DNA of 64,000 nucleotides from contig OZ221969.1 of NCBI GenBank assembly GCA_965119715.1, forward strand, positions 248,001-312,000, written 5' to 3'. This DNA is from JASBYZ01 sp029983705. GTDB taxonomy: Bacteria; Actinomycetota; Coriobacteriia; Coriobacteriales; JAEZZM01. Positions 1-8,999 of this stretch are shown piece after piece. Within the stretch, counting starts at the first letter, position 1. Each line of letters opens with the position of its first letter. The position numbers and the translations under genes were made by a program. The notes under the pieces were generated by a model. The model did no database searches and was not told where the DNA came from. It saw only the letters and a program-made list of their open reading frames with translations.

Positions 1-327
1 GTGGGGCTTGGACACAGGCTTGATAACTTCCCTTCTCAGCTATCCGGAGGTGAGCAACAGCGTGTAGCAATTGCTCGCGCAATAGCAAAAAACCCTTCCC
101 TTCTTTTAGCAGATGAGCCTACAGGAGCTCTTGATTATAAAACAGGTAAAGAAATCTTAAAACTCTTGCAAGACGTATGTAAAAACTTTGGTAAAACGGT
201 TGTAGTCATTACTCACAATAACGCCTTTATTCCTATTGCAGACAGAGTAATCAAAATACACAACGGCAAAGTTTCTGAAATGTTTACAAATGAACATCCT
301 CAAAGTGCAGAAGAGGTTGAGTGGTAG
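1..327 (+). CDS. ABC transporter ATP-binding protein, 3' end only (5' end outside window)
   Basis: C-terminal ~108 residues of an ABC ATPase of the MacB/LolD type. Visible are the ABC signature LSGGEQQRVAIARAIA, the Walker B and D-loop LLLADEPTGALD, and the H-loop VVVITHN. The Walker A is missing because the gene starts left of the window, so the GTG at base 1 is probably an internal codon. The 'DEPTGALD' form is typical of ATPases that pair with FtsX-fold permeases. The stop lies 3 bases before the TTG start of the permease, so the two form one exporter or mechanotransducing unit and are likely translationally coupled. Substrate unknown. Confidence 0.9.
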   Translation: MGLGHRLDNFPSQLSGGEQQRVAIARAIAKNPSLLLADEPTGALDYKTGKEILKLLQDVCKNFGKTVVVITHNNAFIPIADRVIKIHNGKVSEMFTNEHPQSAEEVEW

Positions 328-330
328 ACT

Positions 331-3300
331 TTGAGTGCCTTTACTAAAAATATTTGGCGCTCTATAAAAGAGCATCTCTCTCGATTTTTGGCGCTTTTTG
401 CCATAATTGCGCTAGGTGCTGGTGTGTTTGCAGGTCTTCGCATGTTTGTTCCAGACATGCACACCTCTGCCGATGAATACTACGACAAACTTAACATGAT
501 TGACTTCAGGGTGACCTCCACCCTTGGCCTTGTTGATGATGATCTTCAAGCAATTAGAGAGCTCGACGAGATTGAAGGTGCAAGTCCGGTCATCTTAAAC
601 GAGGTGAGCTTAAGTCACGGCTCTAAGTCTGTTCAACTTTCACTTGAAGGCATTGATATGGATATCGCACGTCAATTTGAGCGCGCGCGTGAACAGGGTT
701 TAGATCAAGAGTTTCCAAACTATGTAAATCGCTTAAGAATTTTAGAGGGTAGACTCCCAGAAAAGCCAGACGAGATAGTCATCTCAAATATTAACGGCAG
801 TCTTAAGCTGGGCGATAAGCTCTCAGTTTCAAGTATCGTAGGCCACGATAAGCCAGAAGACTATTTTGTCACTGACACCTTTACTATTGTGGGCTTTATT
901 GCCTCCCCTGAATTTATTAGCGATAGTTATGGCGTATCTCCTGACACGGGCACCACCTTTACAAACTATGGTTATCTAGGCTTTGATTCATACAAGGATA
1001 CTGAGGTTTATACCGATATCTTTGCTACTGCTAAAGGTGCTAAAGAGACTCTTGCGTATAGCGATGAATACGATAGTGCTGTAAAAGACGCAGAACTTGC
1101 CTTAAAAAAACTTGGACAAAAGCGTGAGGACCTGCGCCAAGAAGAGGTGCATTCAAAGGCGCTTAAAAAAATTGAAGATGGACAAGCAGAACTTGATGAT
1201 GCAAAGGCTGAGGCTCAAAACAAACTTGATGAGGCTCAACAAAAACTGAAAGACGCTCAAGCAAAAATTGAATCTGGTACAAAAGAGCTTCGGGACGGCG
1301 AGCAAAAGGTTAAAGATGGCTGGGCTACACTCAGACAAGAAGAAAACAATGCTAATGCAAAGCTGCAAGATGCTGAACAACAAATTATAGATGGAGAGGC
1401 AGAACTTGAGGCTAATCGTCCTAAGGTAGAAGAAGGGCTCTCTAAACTACCTGGTCTCTTAGATAGGCGTCAAGAAGTATTAGACGGCATAGATCAGATA
1501 GAACAAGGCTATAAAGCGCTTGATACCTTAGCTGAACTAAAAGCTAAAAAAGCTCAGGTACAAAGCCAGCTTGATGCTGGAAGCGCTCAACTCTCTCAAC
1601 TTGATTCTGGCATTGCTCAAGCAGAAAAAGCGATTGAGGATATAAAGAAGGCTCCTGCATCGGAGTTTTTACCTCATACACCTCCTACTCCAGATCCATC
1701 TACTAATGCCTCTGACACTGCTGATGAAAAACCTCAGCCAGAGTCTGAACCCGACCTTGCTTTAGCAGAAGCTAACAGACAAAAGAGGCTTGCAGAAGCT
1801 CAAGCAAATCTTGACGCTTTAAAAGCCAAAAAAGCTGAAGCTCAAAAAACATATGATGCATCAAAGGCTCAAGCAGAGGCTGGGCTTGCTCAAATTAATG
1901 AAGGTATCGCACAGATAGAAGCACAAGGTATCTCTAAATCAATGCTTGACGCCAAATATGCAGAGGCCAGCTCAGGACTCAAACAAATTGATGATGGTAT
2001 TTCTCAAATTAGACAGGGTGCTCAAGAGTTTGATGAAGCAAAGGCTAAACTTGAAAATGCGCGCGCTGATCTTGAGAACGGACGAGCAGAAGCTGCACAA
2101 AAAATTTCTCAAGGTATGAAAGACCTTAAGGCAGCAGAGTCTAAAATCACCTCGTCAAAGACAGAACTTGAACAGGGCAAGAAAGATTATGAAGAAGGTC
2201 TAGCAGAGTATCAAAAGAACAAAAAAGACACCCTCAATAAGCTTGAAGCAGAACAAAATAAGTTAGACTCTGCACGAGAAGATTTAAAAGATATACCAGA
2301 TGCGTTTTGGTATGTATTAGGTAGATCTGCAAACCCATCCTATGCAACCTATGAGGCAAATGCAGAACGCATGACTAATATTACTGCTATGTTTCCTGTC
2401 TTCTTTTTCTTAGTTGCAGCCCTTGTTTCCCTTACCACCATGACCCGTATGGTTGAGTCTGAGCGTATTGAAATAGGAACGCTTAAGGCGCTGGGATATT
2501 CTAACTCAAGAATTTCTACTAAATACTTGCTCTTTGCCTTTTTAGCATCCGCCTTTGGAGCAGGCCTTGGTATAGCCCTTGGTATCTATATCTTGCCCCA
2601 TGTTATATGGATGTCGTATAAAACCATGTACATGGAGCTCCCATTTTTAGTTGAGCCCCATGCAAAAGATATGATTGTTGCCTTTGTGCTCTCTGTAGCA
2701 ATTGCTATGGGTGCTACCTGGGCCTCTGCTCGCCTCACCCTCTCAGAGCGTCCTTCAACGCTCATGCTTCCTCGTGCGCCAAAGCCTGGTAAACGCATAC
2801 TTTTAGAGAGAATCCCAATCATTTGGAACCACATTAGTTTTACCTCTAAAGTGACTGCAAGAAACCTCTTTAGATATAAAAAGCGCATGATTATGACGGT
2901 AATTGGAATAGCTGGATGCACTGCCCTCTTACTTATTGGCTTTGGTATTGGAGATGCGCTCAAAGACTTTATCCCACGCCACTACAATAATATTTTACAG
3001 TATAACCAGATTGTTGGCGTCGACACTGCAGCAGATCCTAAGGCAAAGACTGCTCAAGATGACTCTTTGGCAGCTCAAGCTATGGAAGAGCTTTACGATA
3101 GCAAGAGTTGGGACTTTGTTGCTAATGTATCGGCAATTGCCCAAAATCCAACAGGAGACCCAAAAGACATTCCATTTACCTCAGGCGGAGAATCAGCGCG
3201 CACGGGCATTAGCGTACAAGCTCAAATGAGGGATGCTCGCTCTGATTCACTTGATAAAGATACTGAAGACTCAGGTATTATGCGCGATGTTACCATTACG

Positions 3301-4113
3301 GTATTTAAGGATGCCGATGAGCTTAATAAGTTTTTTAATCTCGTTGACTATCAAACGGGCGAGAAGCTCAGCCTTAAAAACTCTGAGATTATCCTCACTC
3401 AAAAACTTGCAGAAAACCTCCTTTTAAGTGCAGGTGACAGCTTTGAACTCTCCCTTGGTGCAGATGAGGAGAAATACCAGGTGCAAGTGGATGACATTGC
3501 TAAGTTTTATGTAGGTCACTACATCTTTATGACGCAAGAGAGTTATACAAAAATTTTTGGTGAACGCGCTGACTACAATGTCATATTAAATATGGATAAA
3601 GATATTGAACACAGATATCAAAAAGCAAGTGAGCTTAAAGAAAGCGAAGCTATAAGTTCAGTAAGCTTCCCTGATGAGCTCGGTAAAAGCTATTCTAATC
3701 TTACTCAATCCCTTGATATGCTCGTTGTGCTTATCATCTTTGTATCAGGTACCCTTGCCTTTATCGTCCTCTACAACCTTACTAACATAAATGTAGAAGA
3801 GCGCAGAAGCGAAATTGCAACTATAAAAGTCTTAGGATTTTTTGATAAAGAGGTTTACTCCTACGTATTTAGAGAAACTATTATCCTCTCAATAATAGGA
3901 ATCATAGTAGGACTGCCCCTAGGTAAGCTGCTTTGTACCTTTATTATGAGGTCTGCAGAGATAGACTACTTGATGTTTATTAGAGAAATTGAGCCACTGA
4001 GCTACCTTTATGCCGTGGTTATTACTCTTATATTTACCTTTATAGTCTGCGGATTTATGACAAGAAAATTAAAGAAGATCGATATGGTAAGTTCACTGAA
4101 GGCTGTAGACTAG
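331..4113 (+). CDS. Large FtsX-family ABC transporter permease with long coiled-coil insert
   Basis: 1260 residues; TTG start preceded by a GAGG-type ribosome binding site in the ATPase tail. One N-terminal membrane helix (about 19-37) is followed by an extracytoplasmic region. A Lys/Glu/Gln/Ala-rich heptad segment spans about 250-660 and is interrupted near 443-477 by a Pro/Thr/Ser/Asp-rich hinge. A first FtsX core with three helices lies at about 685-800, a fourth membrane helix near 855, a second extracytoplasmic domain, and a second FtsX core at about 1123-1260. The 'SEIATIKVLGFF' stretch is the usual FtsX cytoplasmic coupling segment, and a similar 'IEIGTLKALGYS' sits in the first core. 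Ordinary MacB permeases are 400-650 residues, so the excess is the coiled coil. It probably acts with the upstream ATPase at the cell surface (lipid, peptide or cell-wall hydrolase control). Substrate not predictable. Confidence 0.88.
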   Translation: MSAFTKNIWRSIKEHLSRFLALFAIIALGAGVFAGLRMFVPDMHTSADEYYDKLNMIDFRVTSTLGLVDDDLQAIRELDEIEGASPVILNEVSLSHGSKSVQLSLEGIDMDIARQFERAREQGLDQEFPNYVNRLRILEGRLPEKPDEIVISNINGSLKLGDKLSVSSIVGHDKPEDYFVTDTFTIVGFIASPEFISDSYGVSPDTGTTFTNYGYLGFDSYKDTEVYTDIFATAKGAKETLAYSDEYDSAVKDAELALKKLGQKREDLRQEEVHSKALKKIEDGQAELDDAKAEAQNKLDEAQQKLKDAQAKIESGTKELRDGEQKVKDGWATLRQEENNANAKLQDAEQQIIDGEAELEANRPKVEEGLSKLPGLLDRRQEVLDGIDQIEQGYKALDTLAELKAKKAQVQSQLDAGSAQLSQLDSGIAQAEKAIEDIKKAPASEFLPHTPPTPDPSTNASDTADEKPQPESEPDLALAEANRQKRLAEAQANLDALKAKKAEAQKTYDASKAQAEAGLAQINEGIAQIEAQGISKSMLDAKYAEASSGLKQIDDGISQIRQGAQEFDEAKAKLENARADLENGRAEAAQKISQGMKDLKAAESKITSSKTELEQGKKDYEEGLAEYQKNKKDTLNKLEAEQNKLDSAREDLKDIPDAFWYVLGRSANPSYATYEANAERMTNITAMFPVFFFLVAALVSLTTMTRMVESERIEIGTLKALGYSNSRISTKYLLFAFLASAFGAGLGIALGIYILPHVIWMSYKTMYMELPFLVEPHAKDMIVAFVLSVAIAMGATWASARLTLSERPSTLMLPRAPKPGKRILLERIPIIWNHISFTSKVTARNLFRYKKRMIMTVIGIAGCTALLLIGFGIGDALKDFIPRHYNNILQYNQIVGVDTAADPKAKTAQDDSLAAQAMEELYDSKSWDFVANVSAIAQNPTGDPKDIPFTSGGESARTGISVQAQMRDARSDSLDKDTEDSGIMRDVTITVFKDADELNKFFNLVDYQTGEKLSLKNSEIILTQKLAENLLLSAGDSFELSLGADEEKYQVQVDDIAKFYVGHYIFMTQESYTKIFGERADYNVILNMDKDIEHRYQKASELKESEAISSVSFPDELGKSYSNLTQSLDMLVVLIIFVSGTLAFIVLYNLTNINVEERRSEIATIKVLGFFDKEVYSYVFRETIILSIIGIIVGLPLGKLLCTFIMRSAEIDYLMFIREIEPLSYLYAVVITLIFTFIVCGFMTRKLKKIDMVSSLKAVD

Positions 4114-4131
4114 TAAAGTTACAGCCTTCAG
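4096..4131. terminator. 12-bp perfect hairpin between convergent permease and purL
   Basis: CTGAAGGCTGTA and its exact complement TACAGCCTTCAG flank a 12-nt loop that contains the permease TAG stop. No strong T-run follows on either strand, so it may be a weak or bidirectional terminator, or an mRNA-stabilising hairpin. It lies between the ends of two convergent genes. Confidence 0.55.
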
Positions 4132-4140
4132 AATGTAAAC

Positions 4141-6384
4141 TTATTTCATGATTTGAGTAAACGCACCTGTAAAGGCTTTATCCATCTCATCAATTGAGGC
4201 TTCAAGCAGCTCTTCAATTGATAGGCTTTTTCCTTCTACACTACCAATTGCAGCGTAAGGTACTTCATGTGCCTCTAAGATATCCTCAAATGCTTCTACC
4301 TTATCAGCTGGTAAAGAAACAATAAATCTAGACTGACTTTCTGAGAATAGACGGGCAGCTGGGCTAATATCATCTGGAAGTGATACCTTGGCACCAAGCT
4401 TGCTCTCTATGCACATCTCAGCTAAGGCAATAGCAATACCGCCCTCGCTCACATCATGGCAAGCGCTCATAAGCTTCTGTTTAGAAGCCTCTAAGATTGC
4501 TGCTTGGGTATCTTTTTCAAGTTCAATATCAAGGGCTGGAATATCTCCAGATACAACATCGTGTACCTGCTTTAAATACTCAGATCCGCCAAGCTCATCA
4601 TAGCTTTGACCTACTAAGAAGATATGCTCTCCTTCTTCTTTAAATGAAGAGCCCACAAGCGTATCTAGGTCATCAATTAAGCCAACCAAACCCACACCTG
4701 GAGTTGGATAAATAGGCTGACTAAAGCTTTCGTTATAAAAAGATACGTTTCCAGACACAACCGGAAGATCCATTTTCTTGCAAGCTTCTGACATACCCTC
4801 AATTGCCTCAACAAAGGTATAAAATACCTTAGGCCTTTCTGGAGAGCCAAAGTTGAGACAGTCAGTAATTGCTAGAGGTTTTGCACCCTTAGCAACAACG
4901 TTTCTTGCTGCTTCAGCTACCGCAATTTGAGCACCTCTGCGTGGGTTTAAATAGCAGTATCTACCATTACAATCAGTAGTCATTGCTACACCCTTATTGC
5001 TCATTTGATCACGTGAGTGATCTGCAATTCTTATAACTCCCGCGTCAAGACTTGGAAGCACAGCGGTGTTAGCCTGTACCTGTTGGTCATACTGGTCATA
5101 AATCCACTCTCTTGAACAGAGATTTGGAGATGAAAGTAGTTTGAGGAAAATATCCTTAAGCTCTGATGCATCCTCTGTGTGCTTGAGGCTAGAAAGATCA
5201 AATGCTGCTACTTCATCAAGGTAGGCTGGTCGTTGGTACTCTGGGCTATAACGAGGAGCATCATCAGCAAGCTTAGCAGCTGGCATATCTGCTACAACTT
5301 CTTCTCCCTCGCGTACAACAAATCTACCGGTATCAGTAATCTCACCAATAACGGCATAGCGAACGCCCCACTTATTGCACACCTCTTGTAAATCTTTGAG
5401 GTTTTCTGGGGTCACAACTGCAAGCATGCGCTCTTGAGATTCTGAAACCATAATCTCAAAAGGCTTCATGTTTGGCTCACGCTGTGGAACCTTAGTTACA
5501 TCAATATCAATGCCAACGCCACCTCGAGATGCCATTTCTGATGCAGAAGAGGTAAGTCCCGCTGCACCCAAGTCACCTAAGGCAACAAATTTATTTGCAC
5601 GCAAAAGCTCAAGACATACTTCAATTAAGAGCTTCTCTTCAAATGGGTCTCCAACCTGAACGGCAGGGCGCTTATTTTCTGCAGCCTCATCAAACTCTTG
5701 GGATGCAAGTGTTGAGGCTCCGCCGATGCCGTCTCGCCCGGTGGTTGAGCCCATGATCACCACAAGATTTCCTGGACCTGAGCCAACTGCACGCGTGAGG
5801 TCTTCTTCGCGCATAAGGCCTACACCCATGGCATTTATCAGGCAGTTTCCCTCGTAAGCTTCATCAAAGTAAACTTCTCCACCTACGGTTGGAACACCCA
5901 AGCAGTTACCATAAAAGCCAATACCAGAAACAGAACCCTCAAAAAGATAGCGCTGGCGAGCCTTATCAAGCGTTCCAAATCTGAGTGAGTTAAGTGAGGC
6001 AACTGGGCGTGCACCCATTGTAAAGATGTCACGCATAATACCGCCAACACCAGTAGCAGCACCTTGAAAAGGCTCAATAGCACTTGGGTGGTTGTGAGAT
6101 TCCATCTTAAATGCAAGTGCCCAACCATCACCCAAGCTTACTACTCCAGCATTTTCTCCTGGGCCCTGTAACACACAGTCTCCCTCAGAAGAAAACTTTC
6201 TGAGCTGGTTTTTTGAATGCTTATATGAGCAGTGCTCTGACCACATAAGCGAATACATATAGAGCTCAGTAAGGGATGGCACTCTACCTTGAGTTACCAA
6301 GAGTTGTTCGTATTCTTTTTCGCTTAATCCAAGCTCAAGAGCAATTTGAGGAGCTTGTTTCTCATCGAGTAATTTAATATCCAT
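4141..6384 (-). CDS. purL: Phosphoribosylformylglycinamidine synthase subunit PurL
   Basis: 747 residues, the normal size of the small-type PurL used with PurS and PurQ. It converts FGAR, ATP and glutamine-derived ammonia to FGAM in de novo purine synthesis. Visible are the N-terminal SEHCSYKHSK segment, the MESHNHPSAIEPFQGAATG motif, GVGGIMRDIF, and the repeated AIRS-like ATP-grasp halves ('ALGDLGAAGL' in the first half, 'HDVSEGGIAIALAEM' in the second). The ATG start fits the conserved N-terminus. It lies 21 nt after purQ in the order purC-orf-purS-purQ-purL. Confidence 0.97.
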   Translation of the reverse strand: MDIKLLDEKQAPQIALELGLSEKEYEQLLVTQGRVPSLTELYMYSLMWSEHCSYKHSKNQLRKFSSEGDCVLQGPGENAGVVSLGDGWALAFKMESHNHPSAIEPFQGAATGVGGIMRDIFTMGARPVASLNSLRFGTLDKARQRYLFEGSVSGIGFYGNCLGVPTVGGEVYFDEAYEGNCLINAMGVGLMREEDLTRAVGSGPGNLVVIMGSTTGRDGIGGASTLASQEFDEAAENKRPAVQVGDPFEEKLLIEVCLELLRANKFVALGDLGAAGLTSSASEMASRGGVGIDIDVTKVPQREPNMKPFEIMVSESQERMLAVVTPENLKDLQEVCNKWGVRYAVIGEITDTGRFVVREGEEVVADMPAAKLADDAPRYSPEYQRPAYLDEVAAFDLSSLKHTEDASELKDIFLKLLSSPNLCSREWIYDQYDQQVQANTAVLPSLDAGVIRIADHSRDQMSNKGVAMTTDCNGRYCYLNPRRGAQIAVAEAARNVVAKGAKPLAITDCLNFGSPERPKVFYTFVEAIEGMSEACKKMDLPVVSGNVSFYNESFSQPIYPTPGVGLVGLIDDLDTLVGSSFKEEGEHIFLVGQSYDELGGSEYLKQVHDVVSGDIPALDIELEKDTQAAILEASKQKLMSACHDVSEGGIAIALAEMCIESKLGAKVSLPDDISPAARLFSESQSRFIVSLPADKVEAFEDILEAHEVPYAAIGSVEGKSLSIEELLEASIDEMDKAFTGAFTQIMK

Positions 6385-6405
6385 AGCGCTTAAATCCAGC
6401 CCCTC

Positions 6406-7074
6406 CTATTTTCTGCTCTCTAAAAGTTTTGCAATGCCTAAGAAAAAGGCAGCGCCCTGATCAGAACCACTCACCTTATCAGTTACGCGCTCTGGGTGAG
6501 GCATCAAACCAAAAACGTTTCCCGCCTTATTGCAAATGCCCGCAATATCATCAAGAGAGCCGTTAGGAGCACCCTCTACATAGCGCACAACAATTTGTTT
6601 ATTTGCTTTAAGTTCTGCCAAGGTCTTATCGTCACAGACATAGTTACCTTCACCGTGAGCAATAGGGATATCAACCTCAGTACCTGCTGGATAATCAATC
6701 CACTGACAGACGCTTTCTTCGACACGAAGCTTTACTGAGCGGCAGATAAACTTGGTCTCCTTATTTTTTATAAGAGCACCTGGCAAGAGATGGGCCTCAG
6801 TAAGCACTTGAAATCCGTTACAAATTCCAATTACTGGAAGACCTGCTTCTGATTCCTTTGCGATGGCAGACATTACTGGCGAGAAGCGCGCAATAGCTCC
6901 GCAGCGCAAGTAGTCTCCGTAAGAAAAACCTCCGGGAAGCACTACCGCATCATAGCCCTTAAGTGAGCTGTCTTGATGCCAGATATAGTCAGCCTCAAAA
7001 CCAAGGTGTCTGAGCGCATGGACTGCATCCTGCTCACAGTTTGCACCTGGAAATCTAACTACTCCAAATTTCAT
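6406..7074 (-). CDS. purQ: Phosphoribosylformylglycinamidine synthase subunit PurQ (glutaminase)
   Basis: 222 residues, full length. Class I glutamine amidotransferase that supplies ammonia to PurL. It begins with the typical KFGVVRFPGANCEQD. The nucleophile cysteine sits in GICNGFQVL, and the catalytic His/Glu pair in LMPHPERV near the C-terminus. GGFSYGDYLRCGAIA forms the oxyanion region. It lies between purS (12 nt upstream) and purL (21 nt downstream) in the same transcript. Confidence 0.97.
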   Translation of the reverse strand: MKFGVVRFPGANCEQDAVHALRHLGFEADYIWHQDSSLKGYDAVVLPGGFSYGDYLRCGAIARFSPVMSAIAKESEAGLPVIGICNGFQVLTEAHLLPGALIKNKETKFICRSVKLRVEESVCQWIDYPAGTEVDIPIAHGEGNYVCDDKTLAELKANKQIVVRYVEGAPNGSLDDIAGICNKAGNVFGLMPHPERVTDKVSGSDQGAAFFLGIAKLLESRK

Positions 7075-7086
7075 GGGTATATATCC

Positions 7087-7320
7087 TTAAAGTTCTTTAA
7101 TCTTATAGTCTTCAATTACTGGATTAGCTAGAAGTTTTTCGCACATCTTGGCTACTTCTTCTTCAGTGTTGCTATCCTCAACCTCAAGTTCAATATATTT
7201 ACCTATAGCAAGATCTGTAACGCCACTAAATCCAAGTGATTTGAGAGCCTTACGAGAATTTTCTCCGGCAGGATCAAAAATACCTTCCTTGGATGTAACA
7301 TATACTGCAAATCGTTTCAT
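7087..7320 (-). CDS. purS: Phosphoribosylformylglycinamidine synthase subunit PurS
   Basis: 77 residues, the usual PurS length. A small beta-alpha protein that bridges PurL and PurQ in the FGAM synthase complex. The motifs VTSKEGIFDPAGE and ALKSLGF are characteristic ('DPqG' turn followed by the first helix). It is followed 12 nt later by purQ. The downstream genes confirm the call despite the short length. Confidence 0.95.
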   Translation of the reverse strand: MKRFAVYVTSKEGIFDPAGENSRKALKSLGFSGVTDLAIGKYIELEVEDSNTEEEVAKMCEKLLANPVIEDYKIKEL

Positions 7321-7332
7321 GAAGCGCCTTTC

Positions 7333-8049
7333 TTATTTATGCGAACCTTTGCGATATGAATTAATGCGAGACATGTCTCGTTTAACTTCTTGAGTATCAG
7401 TATTTTTATTTAAACGCTCTTCTCGGTCTTTAGCTTTTTCTTGTAAAGACTCAATTTTTTCGAGCTGTTCTTGCTCTTCTTTGCTTGGAGCCTCATCTTT
7501 TTTAGAAAACTTTTTCTTAAGCTTTTTCTTTTGGTTTTTGAGGACTTCTTGTTCAATAATATTATCCAGCTGCTTTTCTGACATGCTTGCAGCTTTTTTG
7601 CGCATCTCTTTTCTGATAGGGCGCACTTTCCAGAAGTCTAAAATAAGGGCAAAAATAATGGCTGCGTATGCCACTACAAGGGCAACAATCATGCCAACCT
7701 CGCCAAAGCTTTCGCGATTAAGCTGCATAATCCATGCCACAACAGTAGCTACAATTGCCAGTATTAAAATGCCCCACCAAATCTTTTTGTACTTGCTGTA
7801 CTCTGGGGTTGCCTTGGTCATTGCAGTTGATGCTGCATAAACCTTATTTTCTCTTTCAGTATCTTTTTTGCGCTGCTCTTTTTTCTCCGCTTTAGAGAGC
7901 GGCTTAGATTTTGAAGAGCCGGCAGATTTTACATAAACCGTATCTGCTGCCTTACGAACAGGCTTAGCAGATGCGGCTGATTTTCTTGTAGATCCGGTCT
8001 TTGCGTCCTTATTAATATTTCTTTCATTTAAAGGGTTGCGACGTGCCAC
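7333..8049 (-). CDS. Basic two-helix membrane protein of unknown function inside the pur operon
   Basis: 238 residues, GTG start immediately after the purC TAA stop with no spacer, so it is probably translated by coupling. A Lys/Arg/Ser-rich N-terminal third (1-80) has no clear fold. Two membrane helices follow (about 88-108, WGILILAIVATVVAWIM; about 116-140), then a highly charged Lys/Glu coiled tail (about 145-238). I do not recognise the family. Both tails are very basic, and by the positive-inside rule both should be cytosolic. Its place between purC and purS gives no direct function; it may simply share the promoter. Confidence 0.75.
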   Translation of the reverse strand: MARRNPLNERNINKDAKTGSTRKSAASAKPVRKAADTVYVKSAGSSKSKPLSKAEKKEQRKKDTERENKVYAASTAMTKATPEYSKYKKIWWGILILAIVATVVAWIMQLNRESFGEVGMIVALVVAYAAIIFALILDFWKVRPIRKEMRKKAASMSEKQLDNIIEQEVLKNQKKKLKKKFSKKDEAPSKEEQEQLEKIESLQEKAKDREERLNKNTDTQEVKRDMSRINSYRKGSHK

Positions 8050-8937
8050 TTACAAACTCTCTTTCATAGGTACAAATTTTTCGCCCACTAATAACTCATA
8101 TGCTTGAATGTATTTTTTAGAAGTTTCTTCGATAACCTCTTTTGGAAGATGTGGAGCGTCTCCTTGCATATTCCAGTTGGCCTTAAGCCAATCTCTCACA
8201 TATTGCTTGTCAAATGAAGGCTGAGTTTTACCAGCTTCATAGCCCTCAAGCGGCCAAAATCTTGAAGAATCTGGAGTTACGCACTCATCAATTAAGGTTA
8301 CGTGACCATCAATTAAACCAAACTCAAATTTGGTGTCTGCAATAATGATGCCGCGCTCTTCTGCGTAGTGTGCAGCCTTGTTATATAAAGAGATCGAGTA
8401 CTGTCTGAGCTGCTCAGCAAGGTCTGAACCAAGCTTCTTCTTAAGCTCAGCAAATGAGATGTTCTCATCATGATCTCCAATTGCTGCCTTTGTTGAAGGG
8501 GTAAAGATTGGCTCATCAAGCTTTGATGCCTCTACTAAACCTTCTGGGAGCTCAATGCCCTTGATGGTTCCAGTCTGATCATATTCTTTTTTGCCTGAAC
8601 CAGTAAGGTAGCCACGGACAATGCACTCAGCGGCAATAGGCTCTGCCTTTCTTACAAGCATTGATCTTCCGGCAAGGTAGTCTCTATAACCTAAGAACTT
8701 ATTTGGAAGCGCATCTACATCAGTAGTGATGTAGTGAGTTGGCAAAACATGTTCAAACATCTCAAACCAAAACTTTGAAATTCTGGTTAAAATTTCACCC
8801 TTATGAGGGATTTCATCTGGAAGAATGTAGTCAAATGCACTAATTCTGTCACTTGCCACAAGTAAAAGCTCTTCGCCTAAATCGTAGATGTCTCTTACCT
8901 TACCCTGTGAATCAGGACGATTAAGTTCGCTTGCCAT
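8050..8937 (-). CDS. purC: SAICAR synthetase (phosphoribosylaminoimidazole-succinocarboxamide synthase)
   Basis: 295 residues. Joins CAIR and aspartate with ATP in purine synthesis. The N-terminal GKVRDIYDLGEELLLVASDRISAFD is the diagnostic PurC start (GKVRDiY...DRiSAFD). Further motifs are ECIVRGYLTGSGKKEYD, FEFGLIDG and LIDECVTPDSSRFW. It has the longer form seen in Actinobacteria and yeast (about 300 residues) rather than the 235-residue E. coli form. First gene of the purC-orf-purS-purQ-purL cluster; 62 nt separate it from the carbamoyltransferase upstream, so a promoter may lie there, though I see no clear one. Confidence 0.97.
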   Translation of the reverse strand: MASELNRPDSQGKVRDIYDLGEELLLVASDRISAFDYILPDEIPHKGEILTRISKFWFEMFEHVLPTHYITTDVDALPNKFLGYRDYLAGRSMLVRKAEPIAAECIVRGYLTGSGKKEYDQTGTIKGIELPEGLVEASKLDEPIFTPSTKAAIGDHDENISFAELKKKLGSDLAEQLRQYSISLYNKAAHYAEERGIIIADTKFEFGLIDGHVTLIDECVTPDSSRFWPLEGYEAGKTQPSFDKQYVRDWLKANWNMQGDAPHLPKEVIEETSKKYIQAYELLVGEKFVPMKESL

Positions 8938-8999
8938 ATGCGCTCAAATTCCTTTCTTAGATGTTTAAACCTAAAGTTCTATTGTAACTAGTCTGAGCT

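Noticed and set aside
1153..1383. Hydrophobic reading frame on the minus strand inside the coiled-coil permease
   Set aside because: It is the antisense of Lys/Glu/Gln/Ala-rich heptads, which reads as Phe/Leu/Ser/Cys. No start signal and fully inside a strong gene.
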